Positions 1 to 8,668 are shown, counted from the first letter of the stretch. The stretch: 32,466 nt of DNA from JBNAVJ01 sp049700455 (GCA_049700455.1 JBNAVJ010000016.1:1-32466); one strand, 5' to 3'. The notes: generated by a model not told the origin, from the sequence alone. Made by a program: numbers and translations.

Positions 1-13
1 GTGTTTTTGCCAA

Positions 14-66
14 ACACAATAACACAGGCAAAATGCCTGTGTTATTGTGTATATGGGTTTTTATTT
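14..66 (+). terminator. Hairpin terminator, 17-bp perfect stem
   Basis: The arms at 14-30 (ACACAATAACACAGGCA) and 34-50 are exact reverse complements, with a 3-base AAA loop. A T-rich tract (57-66) follows a few bases later on the + strand. This would end a rightward gene lying to the left of the window. The leftward gene that stops at 141 also runs into it, although no T-run follows the stem in that direction. The stem is unusually long, but the 6-base gap before the T-tract makes it an imperfect intrinsic terminator. Confidence 0.5.
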
Positions 67-140
67 TTATCAAGGAATCCGACTGGATTACGCTAATAAA
101 ATATCAGTATTTTTAAAACACTTAAGGACTTTTGGCCCCT

Positions 141-1382
141 TCACTTTATATACAACAATTTTTTTGTATCCGAGAAACCACCTGATATAAGCTTATAAAA
201 ATAAATGCCGGAAGGATATTGGAGAGGATTCCAGGACACTTCATAAATACCCGCAGAGAATTTTTCATCAACAAGCACTTCCACTTCTCTGCCAAGTAAA
301 TCATAAATTACAAGCTTTATATTTAAATTTTCACTCTTCAAATCCGCTGCTACAGCATATCTTATTTTTGTACTTGAATTAAAGGGATTGGGATAGTTTT
401 GATGCAGTTCAAATTTTTCAGGAATTGTTGAACCAATTTTATTTATGAAAACCGAGCCCCCATTTGTTGTGGTAAGTATTACACCGTTTTCTCCGACTGC
501 ACAACCATAATTGGCATCCCTGAAATAGACACTATATAAAATTGCAGAGGTACCAGAACTTTGTTGAGTCCAGGTGTTTCCCCCATCAATTGAAGTAATT
601 ATTGTTCCTGCTCCACCGACACAGGTAATTCTACTTGCAGACGGATATGACACTCTGAACAAAGTGTTATATGTAATATGAGTTGTATCTGCTAACTTCC
701 ATGTGTTACCCCCATTGGTAGTTTTCAGTATTGTTCCGGAGTTTCCAACAATAATACCAGTTGTAGAGTTAAGAAACGCCATTCCGTTCAAATCATAACT
801 AACAGGAGGATTAGAGTAACGGGGCGTCCAATTAAGACCTCCGTTTGTTGTCTTTAAAATATTACCACCCGCTCCACATACAATACCTGTTGTTTCATTA
901 AACATATATATATCATACATAGTATATGGCAACCAGCTAATAGCCCAGTTAAGACCTGAATTAGTTGTCTTCATTAATAAGCCGGCATAACCCGTTACAA
1001 AACCGGTGTTTTCATTTATAAAACAAATACCATTGATTTGCATTGTAGTGGGACTATTAAGTTGAGTCCAGGTATTTCCTCCATCGGTTGATTTTGCCAT
1101 ATATCCAAGATATCCGCCAGTTATTAACGTGTTTTGATTCAGAAACTGTACCGGGTTATAAAATGTTCCTATAGTCAGATTTACACTCCACCAGAAATAC
1201 CCCCCGTCATCAGTTTTCAAAATTCTCCCCTGTTCTCCAACTGCAATACCAATATTTGAATTACCATAAAAACTAACCCCGTGTAATGTGTTGATGTAAC
1301 CAGTGTACTGTAGTTCCCATTGAGAAAAAACATTAACACAGGAAAGTAATAAAATTAGTAATACTAAAAAAATGTTTTTCAT
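141..1382 (-). CDS. Secreted Ycf48-like beta-propeller protein with T9SS sorting domain
   Basis: Exported protein of 413 residues. I chose the ATG at 1382 because it starts a clean signal peptide (MKNIFLVLLILLLSCVNVFS); the longer reading frame from 1442 adds 20 hydrophilic residues ahead of it. The mature part holds seven repeats of the Ycf48/BNR type, each with a G-x-x-G-x-(I/M)-x-(K/T)-(T/S)-x-(D/N)-(G/S)-G-x-x-W/F core, which predicts a seven-bladed propeller. The last ~80 residues form a T9SS sorting domain: NYPNPFNSSTKI, then VIYDLLGREV, then GIYFYKL. The protein is therefore probably sent across the outer membrane and anchored or released. Ycf48 helps photosystem II assembly in phototrophs, but in this group the fold is a common surface module and the ligand cannot be read from sequence. 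It is leftward, about 230 bases past the M23 operon, and probably has its own promoter. Confidence 0.8.
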   Translation of the reverse strand: MKNIFLVLLILLLSCVNVFSQWELQYTGYINTLHGVSFYGNSNIGIAVGEQGRILKTDDGGYFWWSVNLTIGTFYNPVQFLNQNTLITGGYLGYMAKSTDGGNTWTQLNSPTTMQINGICFINENTGFVTGYAGLLMKTTNSGLNWAISWLPYTMYDIYMFNETTGIVCGAGGNILKTTNGGLNWTPRYSNPPVSYDLNGMAFLNSTTGIIVGNSGTILKTTNGGNTWKLADTTHITYNTLFRVSYPSASRITCVGGAGTIITSIDGGNTWTQQSSGTSAILYSVYFRDANYGCAVGENGVILTTTNGGSVFINKIGSTIPEKFELHQNYPNPFNSSTKIRYAVAADLKSENLNIKLVIYDLLGREVEVLVDEKFSAGIYEVSWNPLQYPSGIYFYKLISGGFSDTKKLLYIK

Positions 1383-1439
1383 TTTGATTTTATTTTCTTT
1401 TCCCCTAAAGTTGCCGGTTACAAATTGCACCCCGCTATT

Positions 1440-1472
1440 CACTCTCGGAATAGAATAAATACCCGGAGAGTG
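1440..1472. repeat. Imperfect palindrome upstream of the propeller gene
   Basis: The 7-base arms CACTCTC (1440-1446) and GAGAGTG (1466-1472) are separated by 19 bases. It lies 58 bases upstream of the leftward ATG at 1382, so it falls in the presumed 5' leader or promoter region. It could be an operator half-site pair or a leader hairpin; nothing more can be said. Confidence 0.25.
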
Positions 1473-1612
1473 ATTTAATTTAATAATAATAATATAATAT
1501 CTTGCTAAGTAAAGTTATAGTATATCCTCAAAAAGTAAAATCCAATTCTATAATAATATTGAGCGTAAAATTTTTAAATCCTAAAAGAAGATTTAAGGTA
1601 AAACAATTGTCA

Positions 1613-2452
1613 TTACTTTCCCTTCTTTGCATCATCAGAAATGGTTTTAGCTTTAAGAAGGCTTTTATAAATATCCTCAGGAATTAAATCCCCATCAACA
1701 TTTTTAAGATACATTATATGAAGATGTGTAGGTGAACGGGAGGGATAAGCATTTTTTCCGGTTCGTCCCATTGTCCCCAGCACCTGTCCTGGCTCGACAA
1801 AATCCCCAACTTTCACAAATACTTTATCAAGATGGGCATAATAAAATAAACCGTCAGAGTAATTATCATAAACATATACAACATTTCCACCTCTGATATC
1901 CATCATCTGTGGTGTCCAGTTTGTTCTGGTCTCAACAACAATACCTCCACTCATTGATAAAATTTCAACTGGTTTCCCTGTTTTATCATCTATGTTGTCC
2001 TGATTTTTGTCAGAGATGAAAATATCGTGTGCGGGGTGTATTCCAGAATTCGGAATAAAGAAATCAAAATCACCAACTATATAACCGCTTCCATTATTTC
2101 CCCCTATAGCTGAAGCAGTGTATCCTTTGACAGGAAATACCCAGCAGTTGAAACCATATACCGCAGGATAGTTTTTGCGAATAAATTCGTTTAATTCATC
2201 AAAAAAATTTCTAAGAGAATCAATTGCCTCATTTTTCTTATAAGATGTATCGCGAATTCGGTCAACTATTTCATTCCATCTTTTAGCAGGATTGTATGAA
2301 TGCTCATCATCAATCGTATTATGGCTATTGTTCAAAAATAATGAATCATTCGAGTTTTTATTCTGAGCATTGAGTGAATTACTTCTTAAAACCAGAAGGA
2401 GAAAAAATATAACAAAAAAAATAATTGATATGTTCAGGTTAGTATTTTTCAA
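1613..2452 (-). CDS. Exported M23-family (LytM-like) peptidase, copy 1
   Basis: Predicted zinc endopeptidase acting on peptidoglycan cross-links in the periplasm or outside the cell (279 residues). Residues 1-30 form a signal peptide/anchor ending LNAQ. A low-complexity linker and a charged helical stretch (~50-92) precede the catalytic domain (~100-255). The M23 zinc ligands are visible: H139-P-A-H-D143 (HxxxD), H207 in YAHL, and H243-L-H245. Between the first and second motifs is a loop D148-K-N-Q-D-N-I-D-D156, spaced like a calcium-binding DxNxD loop. The ATG at 2452 overlaps the stop of the preceding paralogue by 4 bases, so the two are probably translationally coupled. It is the last gene of a leftward operon. 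All catalytic residues are present, so an active enzyme is likely. Confidence 0.85.
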   Translation of the reverse strand: MKNTNLNISIIFFVIFFLLLVLRSNSLNAQNKNSNDSLFLNNSHNTIDDEHSYNPAKRWNEIVDRIRDTSYKKNEAIDSLRNFFDELNEFIRKNYPAVYGFNCWVFPVKGYTASAIGGNNGSGYIVGDFDFFIPNSGIHPAHDIFISDKNQDNIDDKTGKPVEILSMSGGIVVETRTNWTPQMMDIRGGNVVYVYDNYSDGLFYYAHLDKVFVKVGDFVEPGQVLGTMGRTGKNAYPSRSPTHLHIMYLKNVDGDLIPEDIYKSLLKAKTISDDAKKGK

Positions 2453-3189
2453 TTTAACGTTTTAATTTTTATCAGATATTCGTATGGGTTTGAAGGAGTA
2501 AGATTACCACCATTAACTTTCAAATATGTAAGATGGAGATGGGTTGGAGATTTTTTTTTATAAGCATTTAAACCTGTTCTTCCAACTTCTGCAATTTTAT
2601 CACCGGGTTTTACAATATCTCCAAGTTCTACTGTAAGTTTCCTGTTATGGGCATAGTAGAAAAGAGCATCTGTTTTGGTATCATAAATCCAGACATAAAT
2701 TCCTCCTCTCAGATTACTATTTGTTTCCCAGTTTTTTTCAAGAGCTACCACCACACCACCACTAACTGACAACACATCAACTGCTTCACCAGTAGCATCA
2801 TCAAGACAATCCTGATTTTTATCCCGTATAAAGATATCGTGAGCAGGATGCCCACCGTGTTTATTCCCATCAAAGTAACTATAACCTTTAGAAACATAAC
2901 CACTTCCATTCGTACCTCCAATTGCAGAAACCCCATAGCCGCGTAGTGGGAATATCCATTGCTCCGTGTCATATTCAATTCCACCATCTAAAAAAAACTG
3001 AGTACGTATTTTGGTCAGTAAATCACCAATTATTTTTTCAGCTTGGGCTCTATCAATTTCTCCATCCCGAACTTGAGTATTTAATTCATTAAACTGTTCA
3101 CATAAACTTTTAAGTGTCCCCTGCTGGCTAAAAATAGTAGCAGGCAGAAGAATGAACAGTAAGATTATCATACATAAAAGCTTATTCAT
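2449..3189 (-). CDS. Exported M23-family (LytM-like) peptidase, copy 2
   Basis: Paralogue of the next gene downstream, 246 residues, with the same design: signal peptide (residues 1-22, ending TIFSQ), a short helical pre-domain (~25-65), and an M23 domain from ~78. Zinc ligands are H114-P-A-H-D118, H181 in YYAH, and H217-L-H219. It carries the same acidic loop D123-K-N-Q-D-C-L-D-D131. It starts 14 bases after the end of the nuclease gene and overlaps its paralogue by 4 bases. Probable role: cutting peptidoglycan peptide bridges during growth, or acting on other cells' walls. A tandem duplication that kept both catalytic centres suggests partly different substrates or timing. The specific substrate is unknown. 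Confidence 0.85.
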   Translation of the reverse strand: MNKLLCMIILLFILLPATIFSQQGTLKSLCEQFNELNTQVRDGEIDRAQAEKIIGDLLTKIRTQFFLDGGIEYDTEQWIFPLRGYGVSAIGGTNGSGYVSKGYSYFDGNKHGGHPAHDIFIRDKNQDCLDDATGEAVDVLSVSGGVVVALEKNWETNSNLRGGIYVWIYDTKTDALFYYAHNRKLTVELGDIVKPGDKIAEVGRTGLNAYKKKSPTHLHLTYLKVNGGNLTPSNPYEYLIKIKTLN

Positions 3190-3203
3190 TTCCTATTTTT
3201 AAT

Positions 3204-3776
3204 TTACTTAAATTGTTGCAAACCCTTAATTTCACCCCATAAGCCACGTTTGTTTTCTCTGGCTTCACGCTCAAGTTGCCTTAATTCCAACGTTTTACTA
3301 ACCGGAAATTCTTCATATACATTTGCATAACCATCAGCAACTATCTTCCCGTTAACAAACGTTCCATCTTCCAGATAAACCCACCTGAGTAATCTTCCGT
3401 ATTTATCTTTGTCATCACCATAAGGTTCTTTTTTCAATATAACTCTTTTTCCTTCCAAAAAGTTTTTTACATATTCACTTGCTAATTCTCCTAATCTTTT
3501 TATTGTTTTCCTGTCCTGTTTAGTTATCTCCACATCACGTTCAAGTTTTTTCGAATCATATTTCTCGGGAGTGTCAATTCCCAGCATTCTAACTCTTTGT
3601 CCATTGGAAAGTTCAAATGTATCACCATCTATAACACGCACAACGATAAAAGTTTCCGTATGGGTGTTTTCAGGTGCCGGGAACTTATCCTCTTTCATAA
3701 AAATGAATATCAGGAAGCCCAGAATGATTAAAACCGTTGAGAGTACCGAAATAAATTTTACAATTGGCTTTATCAT
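3204..3776 (-). CDS. Membrane-anchored staphylococcal-nuclease-like (TNase) protein
   Basis: Predicted Ca2+-dependent nuclease of the thermonuclease family, 190 residues. Residues 8-27 form one N-terminal membrane segment or uncleaved signal, placing the enzyme on the outer face of the inner membrane or in the periplasm. The SNase fold covers ~42-182. Residues equivalent to the known active site are present: D50 in VIDGDTFEL, R63, D68 and E71 in RVRMLGIDTPE, and R128 in DKYGR. Its ATG (3776) overlaps the stop of the upstream phosphorylase (ATGA) and the M23 gene follows after 14 bases, so it sits within one operon. Together with nucleoside phosphorylase and the divergent comEC gene it points to processing or salvage of external DNA; that link is inferred from context. 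Confidence 0.88.
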   Translation of the reverse strand: MIKPIVKFISVLSTVLIILGFLIFIFMKEDKFPAPENTHTETFIVVRVIDGDTFELSNGQRVRMLGIDTPEKYDSKKLERDVEITKQDRKTIKRLGELASEYVKNFLEGKRVILKKEPYGDDKDKYGRLLRWVYLEDGTFVNGKIVADGYANVYEEFPVSKTLELRQLEREARENKRGLWGEIKGLQQFK

Positions 3777-5083
3777 TTAATTTTAATCACTTCTTTTATT
3801 AATTGCCTTAATGGGGGTTTGTTTTTTGATATAACTATCCCCCCTGATAAAATAAGGAATGCCTTCTGAATCCTGATATTCTCTGAGGAGTACAACTCAC
3901 AAATAACCTCACCTTTTTTCACCCTATCACCGACCTTCTTTTTTAAAATGATGCCAGCTCTATAATCGATGCTGTCATCTACTTTTTTTCTGCCACAACC
4001 GAGTTCTACAGCGGCTAAACCAAATTTATAAGCATCCATTTTATTAATGTATCCATCTTTCTGAGCATATACACACCTTTTCTTAGATGCTCTTTTGAAA
4101 TTAGACCAGTTAAGAACATATTTAACATTCCCTTTTTGATACTTAACTATTTGAAGAAATTTTTTAAAAGCTTCGCCTGACTTTATCTTTTCAATAGCAA
4201 TTTCTTCACCTTCTGAAATTGTTCGCGCTTTTTCTCCGAGATATATCATTGCTCCCGCGAGTTTCAACGATATCTGTAACAAATCATCAATTTCTACCCC
4301 GTTCAGAACTTCTATTGATTCCTCTACCTCAAGCCAGTTTCCAATTTTATTTCCAAGGGGTTCTTCCATATCTGTGAGTACTGCAATTGCTTTTTTATTA
4401 AACCTTCTGGAGATTCCAAGCAAGTACTTTGTAAGTTCAATGCAATCAGAATAATTTTGAAGATTTGCTCCAGAACCTATTTTTATATCAAATACAAAAC
4501 CATCTGCACCTTCTGCTAATTTTTTGCTCATAATGCTTGCTGTTACAAGTGAAACATTATCAACAGTTGCCGTAACATCCCTGATAGCATAAATCTTTTT
4601 ATCAGCTGGAGCAAGATTATCTGTTTGTCCAATAAGCGCTACTCCAATCTTGTTCAGAAGTGATTTGTACTTTCTTATTGACAGGTTAACATCAAAATCA
4701 GGAATAGATTCAAGCTTATCAAGTGTGCCTCCAGTATGTCCTAATCCTCTCCCCGAAATCATTGGAACAACAATTCCACAACTTGCAACAATAGGAGCAA
4801 TTATAAGCGATACTTTATCACCCACTCCACCCGTAGAATGTTTATCTATTTTGGGTTTTTGTATATAACCTAAATCAATCACCTCTCCACTTTTCAACAT
4901 CGATTCTGTAAGGTAAAAAGTTTCTTCCTCATCAAGCTTGTTTAAATAAATTGCCATTATAAGAGCAGAAATCTGATAATCAGCTATCGTACCAGAGACT
5001 ACACCTTTGATAACAAAGTCTATTTCACTTTTGGTAAGTTTTTGGTTATCACGTTTCTTTTTAATTATCTCAATTATATTCAT
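3773..5083 (-). CDS. deoA/pdp: Pyrimidine-nucleoside (thymidine) phosphorylase
   Basis: Cytosolic enzyme that splits thymidine, deoxyuridine or uridine with phosphate to give the base and (deoxy)ribose-1-phosphate, feeding nucleoside salvage. The start at 5083 is preferred over 5107 because it gives MNIIEIIKKKRD, the usual N-terminus of the family; length is then 436 residues, normal. The phosphate-binding signature KHSTGGVGDK is at 81-90, followed by PMISGRGLGHTGGTLDKLE and by the pyrimidine-binding region YAIRDVTATVDNVSLVTASI with its conserved Arg, Ser and Lys. A C-terminal mixed alpha/beta domain follows (YRAGIILKKKVGDRVKKGE). Sequence alone does not separate thymidine-specific DeoA from the broader Pdp type. 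It is the first gene of the leftward operon, divergent from comEC across a 120-base gap. Confidence 0.92.
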   Translation of the reverse strand: MNIIEIIKKKRDNQKLTKSEIDFVIKGVVSGTIADYQISALIMAIYLNKLDEEETFYLTESMLKSGEVIDLGYIQKPKIDKHSTGGVGDKVSLIIAPIVASCGIVVPMISGRGLGHTGGTLDKLESIPDFDVNLSIRKYKSLLNKIGVALIGQTDNLAPADKKIYAIRDVTATVDNVSLVTASIMSKKLAEGADGFVFDIKIGSGANLQNYSDCIELTKYLLGISRRFNKKAIAVLTDMEEPLGNKIGNWLEVEESIEVLNGVEIDDLLQISLKLAGAMIYLGEKARTISEGEEIAIEKIKSGEAFKKFLQIVKYQKGNVKYVLNWSNFKRASKKRCVYAQKDGYINKMDAYKFGLAAVELGCGRKKVDDSIDYRAGIILKKKVGDRVKKGEVICELYSSENIRIQKAFLILSGGIVISKNKPPLRQLIKEVIKIK

Positions 5084-5203
5084 AAGAATAAAAGTAACAA
5101 AAAGCATCCAGTTGATAAAGTTATTTTCTCCTCCGAAATTGATAAATAAAATTCTTGTGAAAGCAATCTAAAAAAATTAAATTATCCCAAAATCAACAAA
5201 GAG

Positions 5204-7561
5204 TTGAAAAACGCGCCTGCATTCAAGTTTGTTATTTTTTTTATTTGTGGTATTTTAATCGGACATTTAATAAAGGTTAATCCTTTGGTTACCCTTCTGA
5301 TTTTATTTTTTTATATTATTACTTACTTATTTACAAAATCAGAAAGTGAAAAAAATGTTTTTTTGCTTTTCCTTATAATTCTTGCTGGTATCTTGAAATC
5401 ACAAATAGATTTTCACTACCTCCCTGCTTCACACATTACCAACGTCAGAGACACAAAAGAAAATGAACTTATTAAATTATCTGGTATAATTTCTGAAATT
5501 CATTTCAAAGATACTGAAAAGATAAGATTTGTTTTGGAAACTGAAAAAATTTATACTAAGAATGATACTTTTCCAGTTTCAGGTGATATACTTGTTTACC
5601 TAAAAGAAAAACCAATTGAGCCTTTAGAAGTCGGCTATGAACTTTTACTATCGGGAAGGCTTCTTACCCCAGGTAAAGAAGCTAACCCCGGAGAATTTAA
5701 CTATAAGCAGTATCTTACAATACATAATATTTATAAACTGCTGATTGTTGATGATATTTATCTGATAACCGTTATCAATAGAGATGTAAATTTAAATTTT
5801 ATCAGTAAAGCAATTTTAAATGCAAGAAAATATTCAAATAAGAACATTAACATTTATACAGGAGGAGATGAAGGGGAATTACTGAAAGGTCTTGTCACAG
5901 GTGATAGAGATGGTATTTCAGAAGAAGTAAAAGACACCTTTGTAAAAGCAGGTGTAATGCATATAGTAGCAGTATCAGGACTTAACGTTGCTTATGTAAT
6001 TATTGCGGTAAATATATTACTTTCTTTATTTAAAATCCCTAAAAAAATTCGCTATTTGATAACTATTGTTTTCCTAATCCTCTATGTTATTTTTACCGGG
6101 TATCCTCCTTCAATAATCAGAGCGGCTATTATGGGAATTGTTATTCTACTCTCCTTTCTCGTTCAGAGAAAACCTAATATCTATAATTCACTGGGACTAT
6201 CTGCTATTATTATACTTGTAATCGACTCAAAACAACTTTTCGATTCCGGTTTTGTCCTTTCTTATATTGCTACATTTTCAGTTGTTTACTTTTATGAAAT
6301 AATCAATAAACGATTAATACAAAAAATTAAATTTAATACAAATAAAATTCTTACTTTCTTCAGACCTATTTTACTAATGCTTACAGTAACAGTTGCGGCA
6401 CAAATTGGGACTGTGCTGGTATCTGCTCATTATTTTGAGAAAATATCTTTTGTTTCATTTTTCACAAATCTTGTCATAGTTCCTCTTTCAAATCTTTCAC
6501 TCGCGCTGGGATTTGTACAAATCTTATTGAGCACTGTTTCTGATTTTCTTGCATCATCAGTTGCTGCTTCAAATAAACTTCTACTTAGTTTCATTTTGCT
6601 CTTTACCAGATTTGCCGCTCAATTACCTTATGCTTTTATAACTGTTTATCGAATAGATTTAATTACAATTATAATTTATTATTTTTCTATACTCATTTTA
6701 ATTTTTGCTAATAAAGATAATTTTCTGCCACGACTTATAATAGTTCTTTTAATAATCCTGTTCAAGATGATAATATCAATCAAGTCACCGGAGCTTAAAA
6801 TTATCTTTATCTCAACAAGGACAGGTGAATCAACTCTTGTTACTACTCCCGGGGGTAAAAGTATATTAATTAATTTGGGTATGATTTCTGACGACATAAT
6901 TCCCGCTGAAAAATTTATTACGCCAGTATTACAACGGGAAGGAATAAATAAACTTGATGCCCTTATTATAACAGATAACAAAATTGAAACCAGTAGTATC
7001 AGACAAATTTTTTCAAACTTTGAAATAAAAAATTGTTTTACTCCCGCAACCTGCAAATATTATGACCCGGAAATAGATACTATCCTTAACAAAAATACTG
7101 TTACTATCAAATATCTTGAACAGGGAGATATCGTAACTATAGACGAAATTACAAAATTGTATATTCTATCTCCTCAGCAAAAAGATAGTTTTGAGATAAA
7201 AAGTAAGTTTATGGATTTTCTTCTAAAGTGTAATAACTTATCAGTATTTTTTGCAGGTGGTAACGATTCAATTATATATAGAAAGATTGCATTAACATAT
7301 GGAGGTATTTTGAAATCAAGTGTTCTAAAATTAGGTCAGGCAGGTTCATCAAAAAGGTTTGATAAACTTTTCTTTGATATAGTTGACCCCAACTTTACCA
7401 TTGTGTTTCCACCTAACGTTAGATATTTTAGGTTACCATCAAAATCAGTTTTGAAATATATTGAAACTAAACAAAAAAATATAATTCAGATAAAACGTGA
7501 AGGCGCGGTAATATTTAAAGGAAAAGAAACTGAATTGAGCCAGATTCAATGGAGACAGTAA
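5204..7561 (+). CDS. comEC: ComEC/Rec2-type DNA-uptake channel with degenerate lactamase-like domain
   Basis: Polytopic inner-membrane protein expected to carry single-stranded DNA into the cytosol during natural transformation (785 residues). Order: N-terminal membrane helices and a DUF4131-type soluble region (~1-190); the competence core (~222-500) with LLKGLVTGDRDG and then FVKAGVMHIVAVSGLN, the family hallmark; then a C-terminal domain (~528-785) placed like the metallo-beta-lactamase domain of other ComECs. That domain keeps the opening strand pattern (IIFISTRTGEST, PGGKSILINLG), but the HxHxDH metal motif is absent; the equivalent stretch reads ALIITDNKIETSS. The start codon appears to be TTG at 5204, since there is no Met until deep inside the protein. 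It is divergent from the nuclease/phosphorylase operon. Family assignment is firm; nuclease activity of the C-terminal domain is unlikely. Confidence 0.9.
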   Translation: MKNAPAFKFVIFFICGILIGHLIKVNPLVTLLILFFYIITYLFTKSESEKNVFLLFLIILAGILKSQIDFHYLPASHITNVRDTKENELIKLSGIISEIHFKDTEKIRFVLETEKIYTKNDTFPVSGDILVYLKEKPIEPLEVGYELLLSGRLLTPGKEANPGEFNYKQYLTIHNIYKLLIVDDIYLITVINRDVNLNFISKAILNARKYSNKNINIYTGGDEGELLKGLVTGDRDGISEEVKDTFVKAGVMHIVAVSGLNVAYVIIAVNILLSLFKIPKKIRYLITIVFLILYVIFTGYPPSIIRAAIMGIVILLSFLVQRKPNIYNSLGLSAIIILVIDSKQLFDSGFVLSYIATFSVVYFYEIINKRLIQKIKFNTNKILTFFRPILLMLTVTVAAQIGTVLVSAHYFEKISFVSFFTNLVIVPLSNLSLALGFVQILLSTVSDFLASSVAASNKLLLSFILLFTRFAAQLPYAFITVYRIDLITIIIYYFSILILIFANKDNFLPRLIIVLLIILFKMIISIKSPELKIIFISTRTGESTLVTTPGGKSILINLGMISDDIIPAEKFITPVLQREGINKLDALIITDNKIETSSIRQIFSNFEIKNCFTPATCKYYDPEIDTILNKNTVTIKYLEQGDIVTIDEITKLYILSPQQKDSFEIKSKFMDFLLKCNNLSVFFAGGNDSIIYRKIALTYGGILKSSVLKLGQAGSSKRFDKLFFDIVDPNFTIVFPPNVRYFRLPSKSVLKYIETKQKNIIQIKREGAVIFKGKETELSQIQWRQ

Positions 7562-7639
7562 ACCAATTTATAGTTTTTATTTGTTCAAAAAAATTTCTAT
7601 TTTCAAAAGTAGAAATAAAAAAACAAAACTACAGGAAAT

Positions 7640-8668
7640 ATGAAAAACAATCTAATAGCCTGGGAAGTAAAAGAGGAAGATTTTCCAAAACATGGAACTG
7701 TTAGAGAAAAATTAAAACATTTTATTAAATATGCAATACTTGCTCCTTCCGGACACAACACACAGCCCTGGATTTTTTCCATCAAAGAAGAGGAAATAGC
7801 AATTGATCTATATGCAGATAGATCCCGGGCACTTCCAGTAATAGACCCTGACGACCGGGAGTTGATAATTAGTTGTGGTGCAGCTCTTGCTAATCTTATA
7901 ATAGCAATGCAATATTATGAGTATATTCCTCAGATTGAATATTTTCCGGATGAAGCAGATAATGATTGGCTCGCAAAAATTAAACCTATTCCCGGATATG
8001 AACCAGATGAAAATGACAGGAAACTTTTTCACGCAATTAAGATTCGGAGAACCAACAGACTACCTTATGCAGAAGATAAAATTGATCAATTTTTCATCGA
8101 AAAGTTTAAAGCATTGATTAGCGAGGAAAACATCACTTTACATATTATAGAAGAAAACAACCGGGAAAATATGATTAGAATCATTGAGAATGCTGATAGA
8201 ATACAGGCTGCCAATAAAAGTTTTTGTAGGGAACTTGCACAGTGGATTCATCCAAACAGGACCAATAGTAAAGATGGAATACCGGGCTACGCTTTTGGAA
8301 TGGGGGATTTAATATCGTATGGTAGTCCTTTCTTCATTGGTAATCTCAATTGGGGAGAAATTCAGGCTGCAAGAGATAGGAATCTTGTTAAAGGCTCACC
8401 TCTCATTGTTATACTTGAGAGTAAAAGGGATACTCCCCTTGACTGGGTAAAGACCGGTATTGCACTTGAAAAGTTGCTTCTAAAAGCTGCTTCAAAAAAT
8501 ATTGCTGCATCGTATCTGAATCAACCTCTGGAAATCCCTGAACTACGCCAGCAGGTTCGGGAATTATTTCAAATGAAAGGCTTCCCTCAACTTATATTGC
8601 GACTTGGCTACGGCAAAGAAATCAAACCTACACCACGCCGTGAAGTGGAAGAAGTTATTACTACTTGA
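7640..8668 (+). CDS. Acg-like FMN-binding nitroreductase-family protein
   Basis: Nitroreductase-fold flavoprotein of 342 residues, the length typical of the double-domain Acg/Rv3131-like group rather than the ~200-residue simple nitroreductases. The opening motif of the first half is LAPSGHNTQPW at ~34-44, followed by DDRELIISCGAALANLIIAM (~71-90). The second half has RRTNRLPY, a region around SYGSPFFIGN, and VKTGIALEKLLLKAA. The family is thought to bind FMN; for some members catalysis is doubtful because the fold lacks a lid, so sequestering or redox sensing of FMN is an alternative to true reduction. A ribosome-binding site (AGGAAA) lies 3 bases before the ATG. It starts 78 bases after comEC in the same direction with no clear terminator between, so read-through is possible. 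Confidence 0.82.
   Translation: MKNNLIAWEVKEEDFPKHGTVREKLKHFIKYAILAPSGHNTQPWIFSIKEEEIAIDLYADRSRALPVIDPDDRELIISCGAALANLIIAMQYYEYIPQIEYFPDEADNDWLAKIKPIPGYEPDENDRKLFHAIKIRRTNRLPYAEDKIDQFFIEKFKALISEENITLHIIEENNRENMIRIIENADRIQAANKSFCRELAQWIHPNRTNSKDGIPGYAFGMGDLISYGSPFFIGNLNWGEIQAARDRNLVKGSPLIVILESKRDTPLDWVKTGIALEKLLLKAASKNIAASYLNQPLEIPELRQQVRELFQMKGFPQLILRLGYGKEIKPTPRREVEEVITT

Noticed and set aside
1574..1596. TTAAATC/GATTTAA hairpin after the second M23 gene as the operon terminator
   Set aside because: It is seven AT-rich pairs with no proper T-run on the minus strand; this is too weak to support.
7593..7616. An AT-only inverted repeat (ATTTCTA/TAGAAAT) between comEC and the nitroreductase gene as a terminator
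   Set aside because: The stem is short and weak and is followed by A's rather than T's in the direction of transcription.
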